This document shows positions 44,746-56,333 of a stretch of DNA of 64,000 nt, in pieces (the stretch's first letter is position 1; the number at the start of each line of letters is the position of its first letter). Source of the DNA: Moniliophthora roreri. Taxonomy: Eukaryota > Basidiomycota > Agaricomycetes > Agaricales > Marasmiaceae. The notes below the pieces were generated by a model that searched no databases, had not been told where the DNA came from, and was given only the letters and a program-made list of their open reading frames with translations. The DNA is taken from the NCBI GenBank assembly GCA_001466705.2, contig LATX02000248.1:124001-188000 (forward strand), given 5' to 3'. A program made the translations under genes and the position numbers.

Positions 44746-47700
44746 ATGACTCGACTACCGTGGCTCTCGATATCTTTGCTCTACTTGACCGCTGTGCAGG
44801 CTAAAAATTACTCGTGGCCGAAGCGAACACAATCGACACTTTCGCAATATCAACTTCATTCCGTGAGTCGCTTCTGGAATCAAACTTCGCAGGAACGTAC
44901 CCATGTCATGCTCTATAGGATCTCGGAATAGGTCGTGATGGTATTCAAGCTCATTTTGAATAATTATTCCACCGGAACTTACACTGCTGAGCAGAGAAAT
45001 GCCCGCCCTGTTTCAACTGCATGCTCCCAGCGTTCACATGTGGTCAATACGGAGACTGTAATCCTTACGACGGTCAATGCAAATGTCCACCAGGATGGAG
45101 CGGAATTGACTGCTTAACGCCTCGTACGTGAGTTCGTCGACTTTCGGGGCACAAGACTCAGCCTATACTGCAGAGTGTGATTCGTTGGCGGATGGGGAAC
45201 AACGTAGACCCCGAGAACCAGGAAAGAGTTGTGAATGTAAAGAAGGATGGGGAGGAATCAACTGCAATGGTGTGTCTACATTACGTGTCTTTTCCGCAGG
45301 CATCATTGACGTGTTTCTACAGTCTGCAAGACTGACGACGCTTGCGTGGGATTCCCTTTGCACGGTGGGGTTCCGGAAGATGGAGGTTTACCCGTAGGCA
45401 ACATGACATGCTACAAGGGCGGCGAAACGGTTTTCAATAATCACCAAATGTGCAATGTTACCAGTTAGTCGCAATCTGCACCATGCGATTCACACTCACC
45501 AACTTCATTATCTCCCTTTCAGACCGCAAAATCATTGATCAAGTGGGGGCTGACAAACCTGTCCAAGTCACTTTTGGCTGCGACAAGGAAGATGCCACTT
45601 GCACCTTCCAGTTTTGGGTGGCAGAAATTGAATCATTTTACTGTGCATTGGATGGTTGTTCGTCAGAGGTCAAACATGGATATGACACTAATACCACCAT
45701 ATACCAATGCGACAAGCTGAAATGTAGCTGTGTGCCTGGGCGATTCATCTGTGGCGAGAATGGAAGTGTTGGTGCGTCACCGGCCTCGAATGCCGTCAAA
45801 GCCTCTGCTGATTTCTCTTGTAGACATCAGCGATTTCCTGAAAGAAGAAATCAAAGGCCCCGCCAAGTTTAGCTGTAAAACCGGTGCTGGGTGTCAATTT
45901 GAGGAAGACGCCATGAACAGCTTGATTTCTGACATTTTCGGTGATCCATATATCACCTTGGACTGTTTTGGTGGCGAGTGTCTGCATTACTCACAGGTAC
46001 CAGGCTATGTTGTGAGTGTCTCCTTTCTCCACGATCATTCTACGTGTTAACAAGGTTGGTTAGCGTCCTCCTAAACCGGACAATACCCTGTGGGTGGCGT
46101 TAAGCGCAGCAGGAGCATGTCTTCTTGTCTTTGTCACTTCCGCAGGTACGGCTGTTCAACCATGCAATTCACGGCAACTAGTAACATCTGTTAGTGATCT
46201 GGTACGCTGGCCGAGCGTCTAGTGGCAGTTTCGGACACATCCAACTCCCAGAGAATGAGGCGGCGCGACTTATGACCGATCATGTTCCTGCTTCTCTTCA
46301 CTTTTCCGATATCTCATACACTCTCGGTAACAAGACTATCCTTTCTGGCGTTCAAGGCAGCGTGAAGCCGGGACAAGTCATGGCCATCATGGGTGCATCC
46401 GGCGCTGGAAAGTCTACTCTTCTGGACATCCTAGCGAGGAAGAACAAGCGAGGCAATGTCCAGGGCACTACTCTCGTGAACGGAAGAGAGGTTAAGGATG
46501 AAGAATTCAGGGAAGTGACCGGCTTCGTCGACCAAGAGGATACTCTTATGGGGACGCTGACTGTCTACGAGACGGTCCTGTATAGCGCCTTGCTAAGGTT
46601 ACCGCGGGAGATGAGCTTTGAGGCGAAAAAGTTCAGGACGTTGGAGACTCTAAACGAACTTGGGCTGCTACAAATTAAAGATATGAGGATTGGCGAGACT
46701 GGTATGTTAAATATGGTCACGCTTGAACCTGAATTGACCTTCGGACGCTAGGCAATCGGTCAATATCGGGGGGTGAGAAGAGACGGGTATCTATTGCCTG
46801 TGAGCTGGTAACTAGTCCATCTATCTTGTTCCTTGACGAGCCTACGAGTGGTACGTGCATCCGTTCAATAACCTGCACACTATATAACATCTCTTTAGGT
46901 CTGGATGCCTACAATGCCTATAACGTCGTCGATTGCCTGGTTACACTGGCCAGAGACTATAATCGAACTGTTGTATTCACGATCCATCAACCTCGTAGCA
47001 ACATTGTTGCGCTGTTCGATCAACTTGTTCTCCTGGCTATGGGCAAAACTGTCTATTCAGGTGAATTTTCGAAATGTCAAGACTACTTCGCGAGCATTGG
47101 ACGCCCGTGTCCACCAGGGTTCAACATCGCAGACTATCTGAGTATGTGTCCACTGCCATGTGCCGAATACGTGCTAACCATACTATCACAGTCGATCTCA
47201 CCGTCAACGCGAGCGTTGAATCTCCTATTAGCCGTGACAGTGCAACTCTAGAACCGCCTTCGCCAGCTGATACCACCAACATTGGTGACGAAGAACGAGC
47301 TGCGGGAACCCAGGCCGTGCCGCTTGCTGTGCGTTCTCAACCCTCTCCACCACTTGCAGAACATCCCTCAGGAGCAAACTCAATCTCTTCCTCCACCGGT
47401 GCTTTCATTAAACGCAAGACGTCGCAGCTCCTTGAAGCAGTTTCATCGGCTTCCCAACGATCAACGGATACTCCGATTGCTCCAAAGCTTGCGCAATTAG
47501 TTTCATTCTATGAACAGAGTACTATTGCTGCCGATATAAAGGCTGAAGCTGACGCATTCAAGAGAGCTAGTCAAGGTGACGGGACTAGCGAAAATGAGAC
47601 ACGGGATGTGGCAGTGGAGACGGCTTTGCTACGAGGCCGAAAGAGGGCATCCTGGGGAACTCAGTTCAGAATACTAAGCGGTCGGGCTTTCAAGAACTTG

Positions 47701-48922
47701 TATCGGGACCCTGCATTATTAATGGTGCACTATTCTTCCGCCATTCTCATCGCATGTGAGTTCTGCTCTTCTGCGCTGTTGCACTTGGATGCTCATGTTT
47801 CTACCCGAAAAACAGTGATAGCTGGATTCTTTTTCCGGAATGTGACGTGAGTAACCTGTACTCTCCAATATATTTATGTTCAGTTTACTGACATCTTTTA
47901 TGAAGCATTGACATTGCTGGCTTCCAGAACCGATTAGGTATGTTTCGAACCGCGTTCGGATCTATGTAGTGGCTCACTATCCAACCATCAGGGTTGTTCT
48001 TCTTTACGCTGGCCCTTTTCGGCTTCTCTTGTTTGTCCAGTCTCGGTCTCTTTGCGAATGAGAGGATCTTGTTCATTCGGGAAAGGTTTGCCGTGTTTCT
48101 GCGTTCTTCATGGTCCCTTTTAACGTTATTTTAGATCGAATGGATACTACTCTTCTTTCACCTATTTTTCGTCCAAAGTACGTTATCTGTCATTTGATGC
48201 GAGGGGTTGTGCGTTGACTTGATAATAGATACTCTTTGATATTCTCCCGCTTCGGGTTGTTCCACCTCTTATTTACGGCGGAATAGTCTACGGATTGGCG
48301 GGACTAGTGGCCACAGTCCCAGCTTTCTGGAAATTCATTCTCGCTCTCGTGCTATTCAATCTCACAACTGCCACGTTCGTCTTGTGGTTATCGATTGCCT
48401 TCGCGAATACTAGCGTCGCCAGTCTGGTGGGAACGTTGGTGATGCTTTATAAGTATGTCATTTACTTGACGGGAACGAATTGTGATCCTAACGCCGTGAT
48501 TAGTCTGTTATTTACAGGACTGCTCATCAATCGCGAGACCGTTCCGAAAGCGCTTCAATTCCTGCATACGATATCCTTCTTCCATGCTGCATTCGAGGCG
48601 TTAGCTGTGAATGAGCTGCGATACCTCACGTTGAAAGAAGTCAAGGTGAGATTCTTTTCCCGTATGATAAGAATTAGAAGCTGATTAGTACCCACACATA
48701 ATAGTATGGCGTTGAATTAGATGTCCCCGCAGCTACCATTCTTTCCACTTTTGGTTTACGAGTAGGGGTTCGTCGATTCGCTAATTTGTTTCACCAACGT
48801 GGCGCTAATTCCAGTTACAGTCATTCTGGTGGCCGAATATCTCGCTTCTTGGCATCTTTTGTGCTGGCTTTACAATCATCAGTTACATCACGCTTCACTA
48901 TTTCGTGAAAGAAAAGCGGTAG
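44746..48922 (+). CDS. ADP1-type ABCG transporter with extracellular EGF-like N-terminus
   Basis: A many-exon gene (about 14). The start gives a signal peptide ([13 protein letters not shown]). Next is a luminal region with EGF-like Cys patterns ([19 protein letters not shown] and [12 protein letters not shown]), a TM segment near 46,100, then the nucleotide-binding domain: Walker [11 protein letters not shown], signature [11 protein letters not shown], Walker [13 protein letters not shown] and the H-loop F-T-I-H-Q-P-R. A Ser/Pro-rich linker of about 150 residues precedes six C-terminal TM helices, ending in H-Y-F-V-K-E-K-R. This layout is that of yeast Adp1; the substrate is not established. 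The exon between 44,862 and 44,997 is unclear: a single 134-bp intron or a missed micro-exon. Confidence 0.88.
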
Positions 48923-49893
48923 TGGCTGGCCGAATAATTCTTGGCTTACTGCATCATAAACAGCAGTAATGGGTCTCTTTTGCTGTGCTTGTTATGGATG
49001 GCATGTTTTGTATTTCTAAAAATTCGCTTGATGCTATATAATGTGGATACACCCGACTACATCGTCTTCCGGTCCGATCAATCTTCTTGGGGTCCTAGCT
49101 TGGTACTCCCAACGAGAACATTCACACGTTCAGACCAAACGGAGTTAGTATTTGGCGCTCTTTGATGGAGTATTACAAGTTTTGGATGACACTCAAGAGG
49201 TCCGGATTGTCCAGATTGCTCAGATCGACATATCAGAAATCCCCGGAGGCAATGCGCCAAAAGAGTGGCGTTATCGTTTCTGGGGCGTTTCTGGTACAGC
49301 ATACTTTAGCTAGACTCCAAACGGTAGTGCGGACGTCGGCAAAAAAAGTTGAAAAGTATTCCTGTTGTAAATAAGTACGCCCCTGAGATACATGTTCTAA
49401 GCATTGCAGTCCGCCGGCTGGATGATAAGTAATAGTGACCACATACATAGAAAAAAGGCTTGAGAAAGGCGTTGATGGAGTGGGGGTCTATATCAAATTG
49501 TAGTAACGCACGGAATACGAGGACCGATTGCAGTCGAAAAAAAAAGGAGGATGGAAAGAAAGAGAAACAGGAAAAGATACAATTGAGAATAGGTATCACG
49601 ATTGTAAAATGGGTAGTGGAAGCTTTGAAAATCGTCGCTTCGTCTATGAGTGGGCGACCCAAAAGTACAGAGGTATCATGCCGAAAATACTAATAGTAAT
49701 GAGTACATGCAGAGAGTGTGAGAAGAGTGGGCGAGCATGGAGAAAGAACAGAATGACAGACGATTGTAGGAAGTGAAGTGATGATGCGAGGTGAATGTTC
49801 TGAGACTATGGAACAGCGGAAAGTTCATCTTCAGTACAAGGGATGTGAAAGAGATAGATATACCTGTCGTCTTGGCGAATGATGAGCAGTCCG
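48923..49893. other. Intergenic region between convergent genes, no gene seen
   Basis: It lies between the 3' ends of the ADP1-like gene (plus) and the kinase gene (minus), so it holds both 3' UTRs. An open frame at 49,162-49,374 shows no family features. Confidence 0.6.
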
Positions 49894-52800
49894 TTAGTGA
49901 TTTTGATCATCCCTTCGCCTTTTGGTTGAGAATACGAGTCCTTCATCTTCATCCTCTGCAGCCTCGCGAGGCCCGCTACCATAACCGTAACCATAGTTAT
50001 GCGGGGATACCTCTTCGTCTTGAGCTTCCACGGTACTCTCAGTAGTACCCTCGTATGTGCCCTGTTCTTCCTCATCGTACTCATCATCGCTCCAACCACC
50101 GTAGCTGTCCACTTCGTCACTCATGATGATGATACCGCCCCCACCTGGTCGTGCTGCGGTTCCATCAAGACGATGACCGATTCCGCTTTGAGGGCGACTC
50201 GTCTGTCCTCGAGAGCTGCCATTGGGTGTCCTGGAACCGAAAACATTGCCATTTGAGCTAGAGTGAGCAGCCATCACTTCATCTCGTCTCCCTATACCGC
50301 CTGCTCCAAAGATAATGTCTCTATCTCTTTGCTCTCTATAAGTAACATGATATCCATCCTCTCCCACTACAAAGTCATCCTCATCATCGAATTCATCAGA
50401 CTGGTAGCTGGTCAGACTCCGTGCATCGGCTGCAGCGCCAGCACCTTGATCCCAGCTGCTAATTCTGCGATTGGCAATTCCACCGAGGCTGCTGTTACTA
50501 CTGTCGACACTGCCTATGCTGCCTTCTGCTACAAGTGCACCTCCGCTAATGGCGATAACTGTTGCCGCCAAGGTGGCGCCTGCGGGATTATTGAGCATGA
50601 CGGCGGAGGCTGGAGCTCGAGAGAGTACGGGAGGTGCTGTAGGAGAGGCGCTCCTACCCGATGCGGAACCAGAACCGGAGGCTGCAAAGAGTGCCGCTGA
50701 AGAGGAAGACCGAGACGATGAAGATGCTGGTCCACGGGCATTCGGTGACGATGGAGGAGGGGAGGGAACCCATGTATCCAGATGCTGCGGTAATTCGTCT
50801 GCAGAGGATGATAACAGCCCATTGGCACCGGGCCTTATCAAGGGAGGAGAAACGATCGCAGGTGTATACGTGTTTGGATCGGCAAACTCGATATCGCTCT
50901 CGTCACTGGTTGAACCTTTGGTAGGCTTTCCAGTGACGGTAACCGCAGTCGCAGTCGAGGTGGTTGCAGTAACGGTGGTGTCGCCAAGGTCGTCCGGGGC
51001 TCGTCCCTTGTCTTTGCTTTTCTGCTTCCCCTTGAATCTACTTCGTTCTCTTCCTGGGTCCCGCTCTTCTACCGGCGACCCACAACCAGATGCCGTTCCT
51101 GGGGGACTAGCGTAACCGCTTTGACTATAATGGCTGCCTCTGCTGCTCGGCCTCCAATGAGCAATGGATGAAAACAAGCCTGTGAGCCTTTTCCCGCTGG
51201 GACTCGCACTGCGTTGTTCGCTATTAGCGTTCCCGCTCCCACGGAAGCTACGAATACTCCGTATGCTGTCGCTGCGTGTTCGTGCTGCCGGAGGAGGGCG
51301 GACGGCAGCTGGACTAGCGATTTTCGGAGTCGGTGCCGCGATTCGTGGTGTCGAAAAAAGTGCCTTGGACGATGATGCACTAACGGGTATGGGTTGCTCT
51401 CTTTGCTTGCCTTTCCGGTCAGTACTCAGCGATTGTTGCGTTGCTATTGGAGTGGAAGTATTGGCAGCCTTGGCCATCTTTTTCCTTCGTCTCCGCTCTC
51501 TTTCTCTCTCCTTCTTGTCTCTCCGCTCTCTCTCGGCTTCGGCGTCCCTGTCGCTCTTTACCCGTCGTAGCCGCATTGTAGGCTCTGATATGACTCGTCC
51601 GCGGTCAGCCATGTCATCATCTGCGCCGTGAATAGGACTCTTGATTTTCGGTTTCGACTTGTTCCCCTTATCTTTCTTCTCAGGTGACCCAATAGCACCT
51701 TGGGAGCGGTGTACTCTGAGACCACCGAAAAGATTGGCAACGGTGGAAGTAGAGGAAGTGGATGAGGGAGTGGGGGACAATGTCGGCGTAGCACCTCGTG
51801 AGAGGAGAGCCACTAGTCGCTTTTTGATGCTTATGCCACCGTAGCTACCCGTGGTTACACTGACACCTGGTCTAGCGGCAACCGTAGCAGGAAGCTGACC
51901 ACGAGCTCGTGTAGACATCGAGGTAGTACCGGTTGCAGTACCGGTGCTTGTGCTTGTACCTGCAGCACCGGGTGCACCTCTTCTGCCCCACCCCATCCCC
52001 ATCGCCCAACGAAAGCGCAAGGTAGACATGGCATCCGATGTCTCCTTTGCAGAGACTTGAATTGGATTGGGAGAGGTGATTTCGAGCCACGTCGAAGGAT
52101 TGGGGAGGTCTTGAAGAAACCAGCGGTTGGTCTGAGCAAAAGAACCATGTGAGCAAATGGTTGAGTCAAGTCAAAGCGTCGAGGCTGGAAAGATGATACC
52201 ACATACCTTGACTTCTTCGAGTGTGATTCTCTCGTCCATGTCCTTCTTCAAAAAGTGATCCAGTAAATGGATGACAGTGGGCCCGACTTCCCCTCTTTCG
52301 ATTGCCTCCTCGCTAGGGTGTCGACCGCCAGTCGGCACCTCGTCATACCCCATCTTGCTTGGTGCTCTCCAGTCATGGTTGCAGACATACTGGTATCCGG
52401 TCCACTCGTTCAATGAATACATGCCCGGTGGTCTGAACGGAATTTTACCAAACAAGAGACAGTACAGGGTTACGCCCAAGGCCCAAATGTCAATGGCTTT
52501 GGTAACGGGAGGCCGTAGTGAGGAAGGTGGGTCCGTATACTCCCATACAATCTCGGGCGCTAGAAAAGCAGGGGAACCTGCACGTTTGGCAAGGTCGGCG
52601 TCATTGAGTAGGATGGGGTCTTCCTGGTCTCTGGACGCAGTTGTACCGTCCTGTGCTGCGGCTGAGAGATGTTGTGCATATGAGAAATGTGCTGTACCAA
52701 AGTCGGCGATTTTGACACGGTCATGATTGGAGGTCCAAATGAGATTGGCAGGCTTGATGTCGCGGTGGATGATTCCTTGATGATGGAGGTATTCGAGACC

Positions 52801-53438
52801 AAGAATGGCATCACGCATGATGCGTCTGCTTTGATCGACAGTGAGTATAGGTTGGTTTTCGCCATTTGTGTACTTGATTTCGCCACCTCCCAGGTGTTCC
52901 ATGACCATGAAAATCTGGTCGTTCTTGCGGTCGTCTATAACCTCGTAGAGCCTGACGACGTGAGGGTGACGACATTTCTTCATGATAGCTATCTCCTTGC
53001 GAATTTCCTGCTCTGCTGTGCGTATTCCATCAACGACTGGCACATGGTCTGTGCGCGGCGGCATGCTATTCCTGTTTCTGAGCTGCTTGTACTGACGTTC
53101 TCGCTGTGCCTTTTTGGTATCCCTCTTGACTATTTTCATTGCCTTGTTGTACACACGATAATGAGCCAATAAAGAAACGAGAAATGAGAAGATTTGCGCA
53201 CGAAGATCTTGTTCTCGTTGAGATGGTCATGACACTTGAAGACTGTGCCATGCATTCCTTTTCCAATCCTCTCGTCCAGCACATAGTGGTTGACCATCTT
53301 CTTGCCGTCTGCAAGACGGGTTGTCTGTACGCGTTCGGTAGTGACCACGCCTCGGTCCATTGGTGGAGGTACATTGACGAAGAGTGACAATGTAAGGGAG
53401 AGAGAGATTTTCCAGAGTGTACGTAAATCTGAGCTCAT
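49894..53438 (-). CDS. CaMKK-like upstream kinase (Ssp1/Sak1 type)
   Basis: Three exons (53,438-53,202; 53,142-52,207; 52,131-49,894) join into 1,136 residues. The catalytic domain covers about residues 45-395: glycine loop I-G-K-G-M-H-G-T-V; A-M-K-I-V-K-R with the ATP Lys; an insert with R-T...; H-R-D-I-K-P-A-N-L (catalytic loop); I-A-D-F-G-T-A (DFG); G-S-P-A-F-L-A-P-E (activation loop and APE); and D-I-W-A-L-G-V-T-L-Y. The split before the APE and the Y-E-V-I-D-D strand match Ca/calmodulin-dependent kinase kinases such as Ssp1 and Sak1/Tos3/Elm1, which activate AMPK/Snf1 in fungi. The 745-residue tail is Ser/Thr/Ala-rich and disordered, with basic and acidic patches. Met-27 is another possible start. 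Only 52 bp separate its start from the upstream gene. Confidence 0.88.
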
Positions 53439-53490
53439 ATACTATTTATTGAATAATTTTCCTAATTCGATATTTGACCCTAGACTTTGT

Positions 53491-53896
53491 TTACTCTCGA
53501 GCACAGCTACATTTATCATCCTCAGCCACGTCTTTCATGACCTATAAGACCCCAATTTCAGTTTCTATTCACCTTGTCAACCGCTTCTTCGCATTCTACT
53601 TACAGCTTCAGCGTGCAGTCCGCACCCCTAGAACAAAAACCGAGTCATCATCAGAGATCTGGATTCACTTGGGGTCATCAAATTCCGCACTCACAGCCCA
53701 GGTCGTCTTCCCACATTTACTGCATTTGACCTGGTAGCACCTATCTACAGGTACCGAAGATGATCGCTCATTGTCGCTCGCGTATGCCATTTGATTCTGT
53801 AAGAATCATTCAATCTGTCTCCAAAACCCCCGTAACCAAGCTGCAGGTACTACTCACCGTAGTAGGAGGAAGGATGTGCGGTTCTGCGAAGCACAT
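53491..53896 (-). CDS. Small Cys-rich protein, four short exons
   Basis: Four exons (53,896-53,858; 53,796-53,695; 53,627-53,604; 53,541-53,491) join in frame into 71 residues; introns are 60, 67 and 62 bp, each with GT...AG. The product has C-Y-Q-V-K-C-S-K-C-G-K-T-T-W-A-G-C-G-L-H, then V-M-K-D-V, and C-S-C at the end. The K-C-x-x-C-G-K-T-T-W-x-G-C-G-x-H pattern with C-x-C at the tail is one I know from small mushroom proteins of unknown role. The Cys/His set could bind zinc. Exon 3 is only 24 nt. A start at the internal Met (53,790) cannot be excluded. Confidence 0.7.
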
Positions 53897-53989
53897 GCGC
53901 AGCTCCCCCACTGTTATACTCCCTGTCACCTGATAAATTCCGAAATTCCTTCCTAATCTCCTGTGTCACAAGGCCTGACTGAGGTGGAT

Positions 53990-54724
53990 CAGAAAACAAG
54001 GTGTTCGCCTGGAATCGCCGAGGGTGGGAAAAAGATCCAGTTCCTTTTTACCAGGGGAATTTTTTGGTTGACAATCAATTCTGATGCCAGATGGCCCATA
54101 TCCTGTCCAACGCCACCGACAGGAGTATTCTTTCTGGAAGGGAATAAACCTTCGCGGGAAGTCGGATGGTACGGGACTTTCTTGGAGAGTCCTATCTTTT
54201 CGATGAACCCTTAAGCGTCGGGAGAGCGGAAGGCGAAGAGCAACCTTCAGCGCGATTCCAATATCTCCGCCGATCTTCCAACGCGCGTTTGCAGCAAGTA
54301 TTGGTTCTCTCGATCTAACGGAAGCTCCTTGACATACCTATCAGTTAACTTTAGGGAAGTGGAGTATTTCCAACGATCCGCACGTTCAATACGTCGGTTG
54401 CCACGACATCTTTAGGTTTCAGCTTCCAGATCAACTTAATACCCGCAAAATCTAAGTCTTGAGTACGTTTCAGGGTGGACTAGGGCGCCGAGTAGTGGAG
54501 ACGGTTGAACGCGAGTAACGGTCCAGAGGGGATTTCTCAGTTTCCACACGAAGATCTGCAGTGTGCACCGTAAGAACGTTTTCTCCGAACCCCTGTGAGC
54601 CAAGGGCTCCTTCGAAGAAATGATTGATGTCGCCGAATCCTTTTGCCTTTATCAAATCTCGACAGGTACTTGGACTCGTTCGGAACTCTGCAGTAATAGC
54701 TCTCACGGTAAACTCAACTCTCAC
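53990..54724 (-). pseudogene. Coding-like minus-strand relic of unknown family
   Basis: Three pieces read well as protein: about 54,710-54,480 (with C-R-D-L-I-K-A-K-G-F-G-D-I and L-T-V-H-T-A-D-L-R), 54,460-54,355 (F-A-G-I-K-L-I-W-K-L-K-P-K-D-V-V) and 54,210-53,990 (G-G-V-G-Q-D-M-G-H-L-A-S-E-L-I-V). They lie in different frames without clear splice sites between them. I do not recognise a family; chance is not excluded. Confidence 0.25.
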
Positions 54725-55297
54725 ATACTCAGTATATACATATCTCGCGCCACCCGAGATCTGCTCAATCTATCGCAGCTTTGCTTCTTTTTCTCCCGCT
54801 CAATCAGCTTGACTCGGCAGGAGACCTGAGTAGCCCACTGCTTTGATATCAGTACATCTTGTCTGTACATACACATCCATCTCGAGGTTTTGATGACACG
54901 ACGTATCAATCTGCATCATGGCAGTCGTTGGGACTCGGGGCACCGGGATTCCTCATGATTACGGCGCTCAAGAAGCTTTCTGTCGACGTGGTGAATCGAG
55001 GCCTCGACGCTACACGGAACTCGGTACGCTAGCACTACCAAGGACTGACTGTAAGGAATGACGACCGAGGATTGATAGATTGAAGGAGATGCGAAAGATT
55101 CGGAAACCTATGAAACACACCTCTTCGTCTCGTTAGTGCTTACTTCTCCCGCATGCTCTTATCTCTGAGCGTCCCGCTCAAAAGGTCTCGACAACACTCT
55201 CAATAGGTCAACTTGTGAGAGCTCCGACTCTAGCTATTGTAGGGCCATCGACGTGGCCAGCTGCCCAAGTCTCGGACATCAATGATAAACGAAAGAA

Positions 55298-55337
55298 CCG
55301 GAAGGTACAGGCCCTTCCGGTAAGCGCACCGCTTACC
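55298..55337 (+). other. Two adjacent perfect hairpins
   Basis: CCGGAAGG (55,298-55,305) pairs with CCTTCCGG (55,313-55,320), and GGTAAGCG (55,319-55,326) pairs with CGCTTACC (55,330-55,337). They share two bases, so they are alternatives or a stacked pair. An A-rich run follows at 55,378-55,390. It may be a structured RNA segment or terminator-like site. Confidence 0.5.
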
Positions 55338-56333
55338 GATAGAAGTATATTCGAGATATATGCCATAGAAAAAAGAAGCAAAAAAAAAAATCGCATGACA
55401 AAAAAGAATAGATCATCGGATATGTGGCGTACCAAGTGGTAACACAAGCACACATACTCGCTGCAAGGATGAAGCCATCCGAATGAGCCGGACAGCATAA
55501 ATTAGTTTAACGTTTTTAAGTTTAGTATTCGGGGAAGAGGCCGACCTCCTGAAAGGCCATTTTATTGACAAAGGACCTCGACCCACTAGTGTCCATACGC
55601 GTCCTTGATTGAGCCGGATTAGATCTGCGCTTCAACGTGAGTAATGACAGAAAGACCGCAGCTCGACCGCCTAGGTCGCGTTACTAGTTGGGGAGAAGGA
55701 TCGACAGGAGGCTGAAAGTCATGCTATGAACAGCGTGAATGGTATTGAATACCGACGTAGTGTGTCCCTGTCACTCCGAACATCTCGAATATCTTCGATA
55801 GCCGACAGCAGTTGAATCTGTACGTGTCGTTACCGAAACTTGAAGCAAGTTCCGATCCGGAATTATTCGGTGAATTCGATAGTGTTTCTAGCTCATGAGA
55901 AACAACTTCCAACTTGTGTGCACAACGACGTGGTAACTCAGCCACTTACCACTTATAATACAATAAATTCAAACACCGATGCTAGTTTGGACTGGCTGCA
56001 ATAGCCATCAACCCTGTGGTGTTCCTTCCGGTGCTTCCGCCATGATTGGTCCAAGAGAGACGAAAGAGATGATTCAACGCTTGCTAAGCAAGGCGATGCA
56101 TCGGTCGTGTGCCAGTCGTGCAGCCTGAAAGCTCACCTGATCGCGTTGAGATCGTGTCGTAACATACTTAGTACATTCATTATGTGGGTGCAAAGGTGAA
56201 CGACCTTTATTGAATTGTTTCCCTCTAGGGTTATAATACATTTGACCTTTCGCTCAGATCCGGCACAGGCAACTGATTCAACGTTCTGGATCCGAAATCT
56301 CGGAGATTACTCACGATTGACGCGTAGCAGCGG

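Larger units (their letters stand above)
53897..56333. other. Gene-poor stretch with one possible relic and paired hairpins
   Basis: I see no intact gene. Items worth noting (a coding-like minus-strand relic and two adjacent hairpins) are listed separately. CpG is normal here, so this is not the mutated repeat type of the left half. Confidence 0.6.

Noticed and set aside
49162..49374. Open frame of 70 codons between the transporter and kinase genes
   Set aside because: It lies in the shared 3' UTR interval, has no family features and no intron signals.
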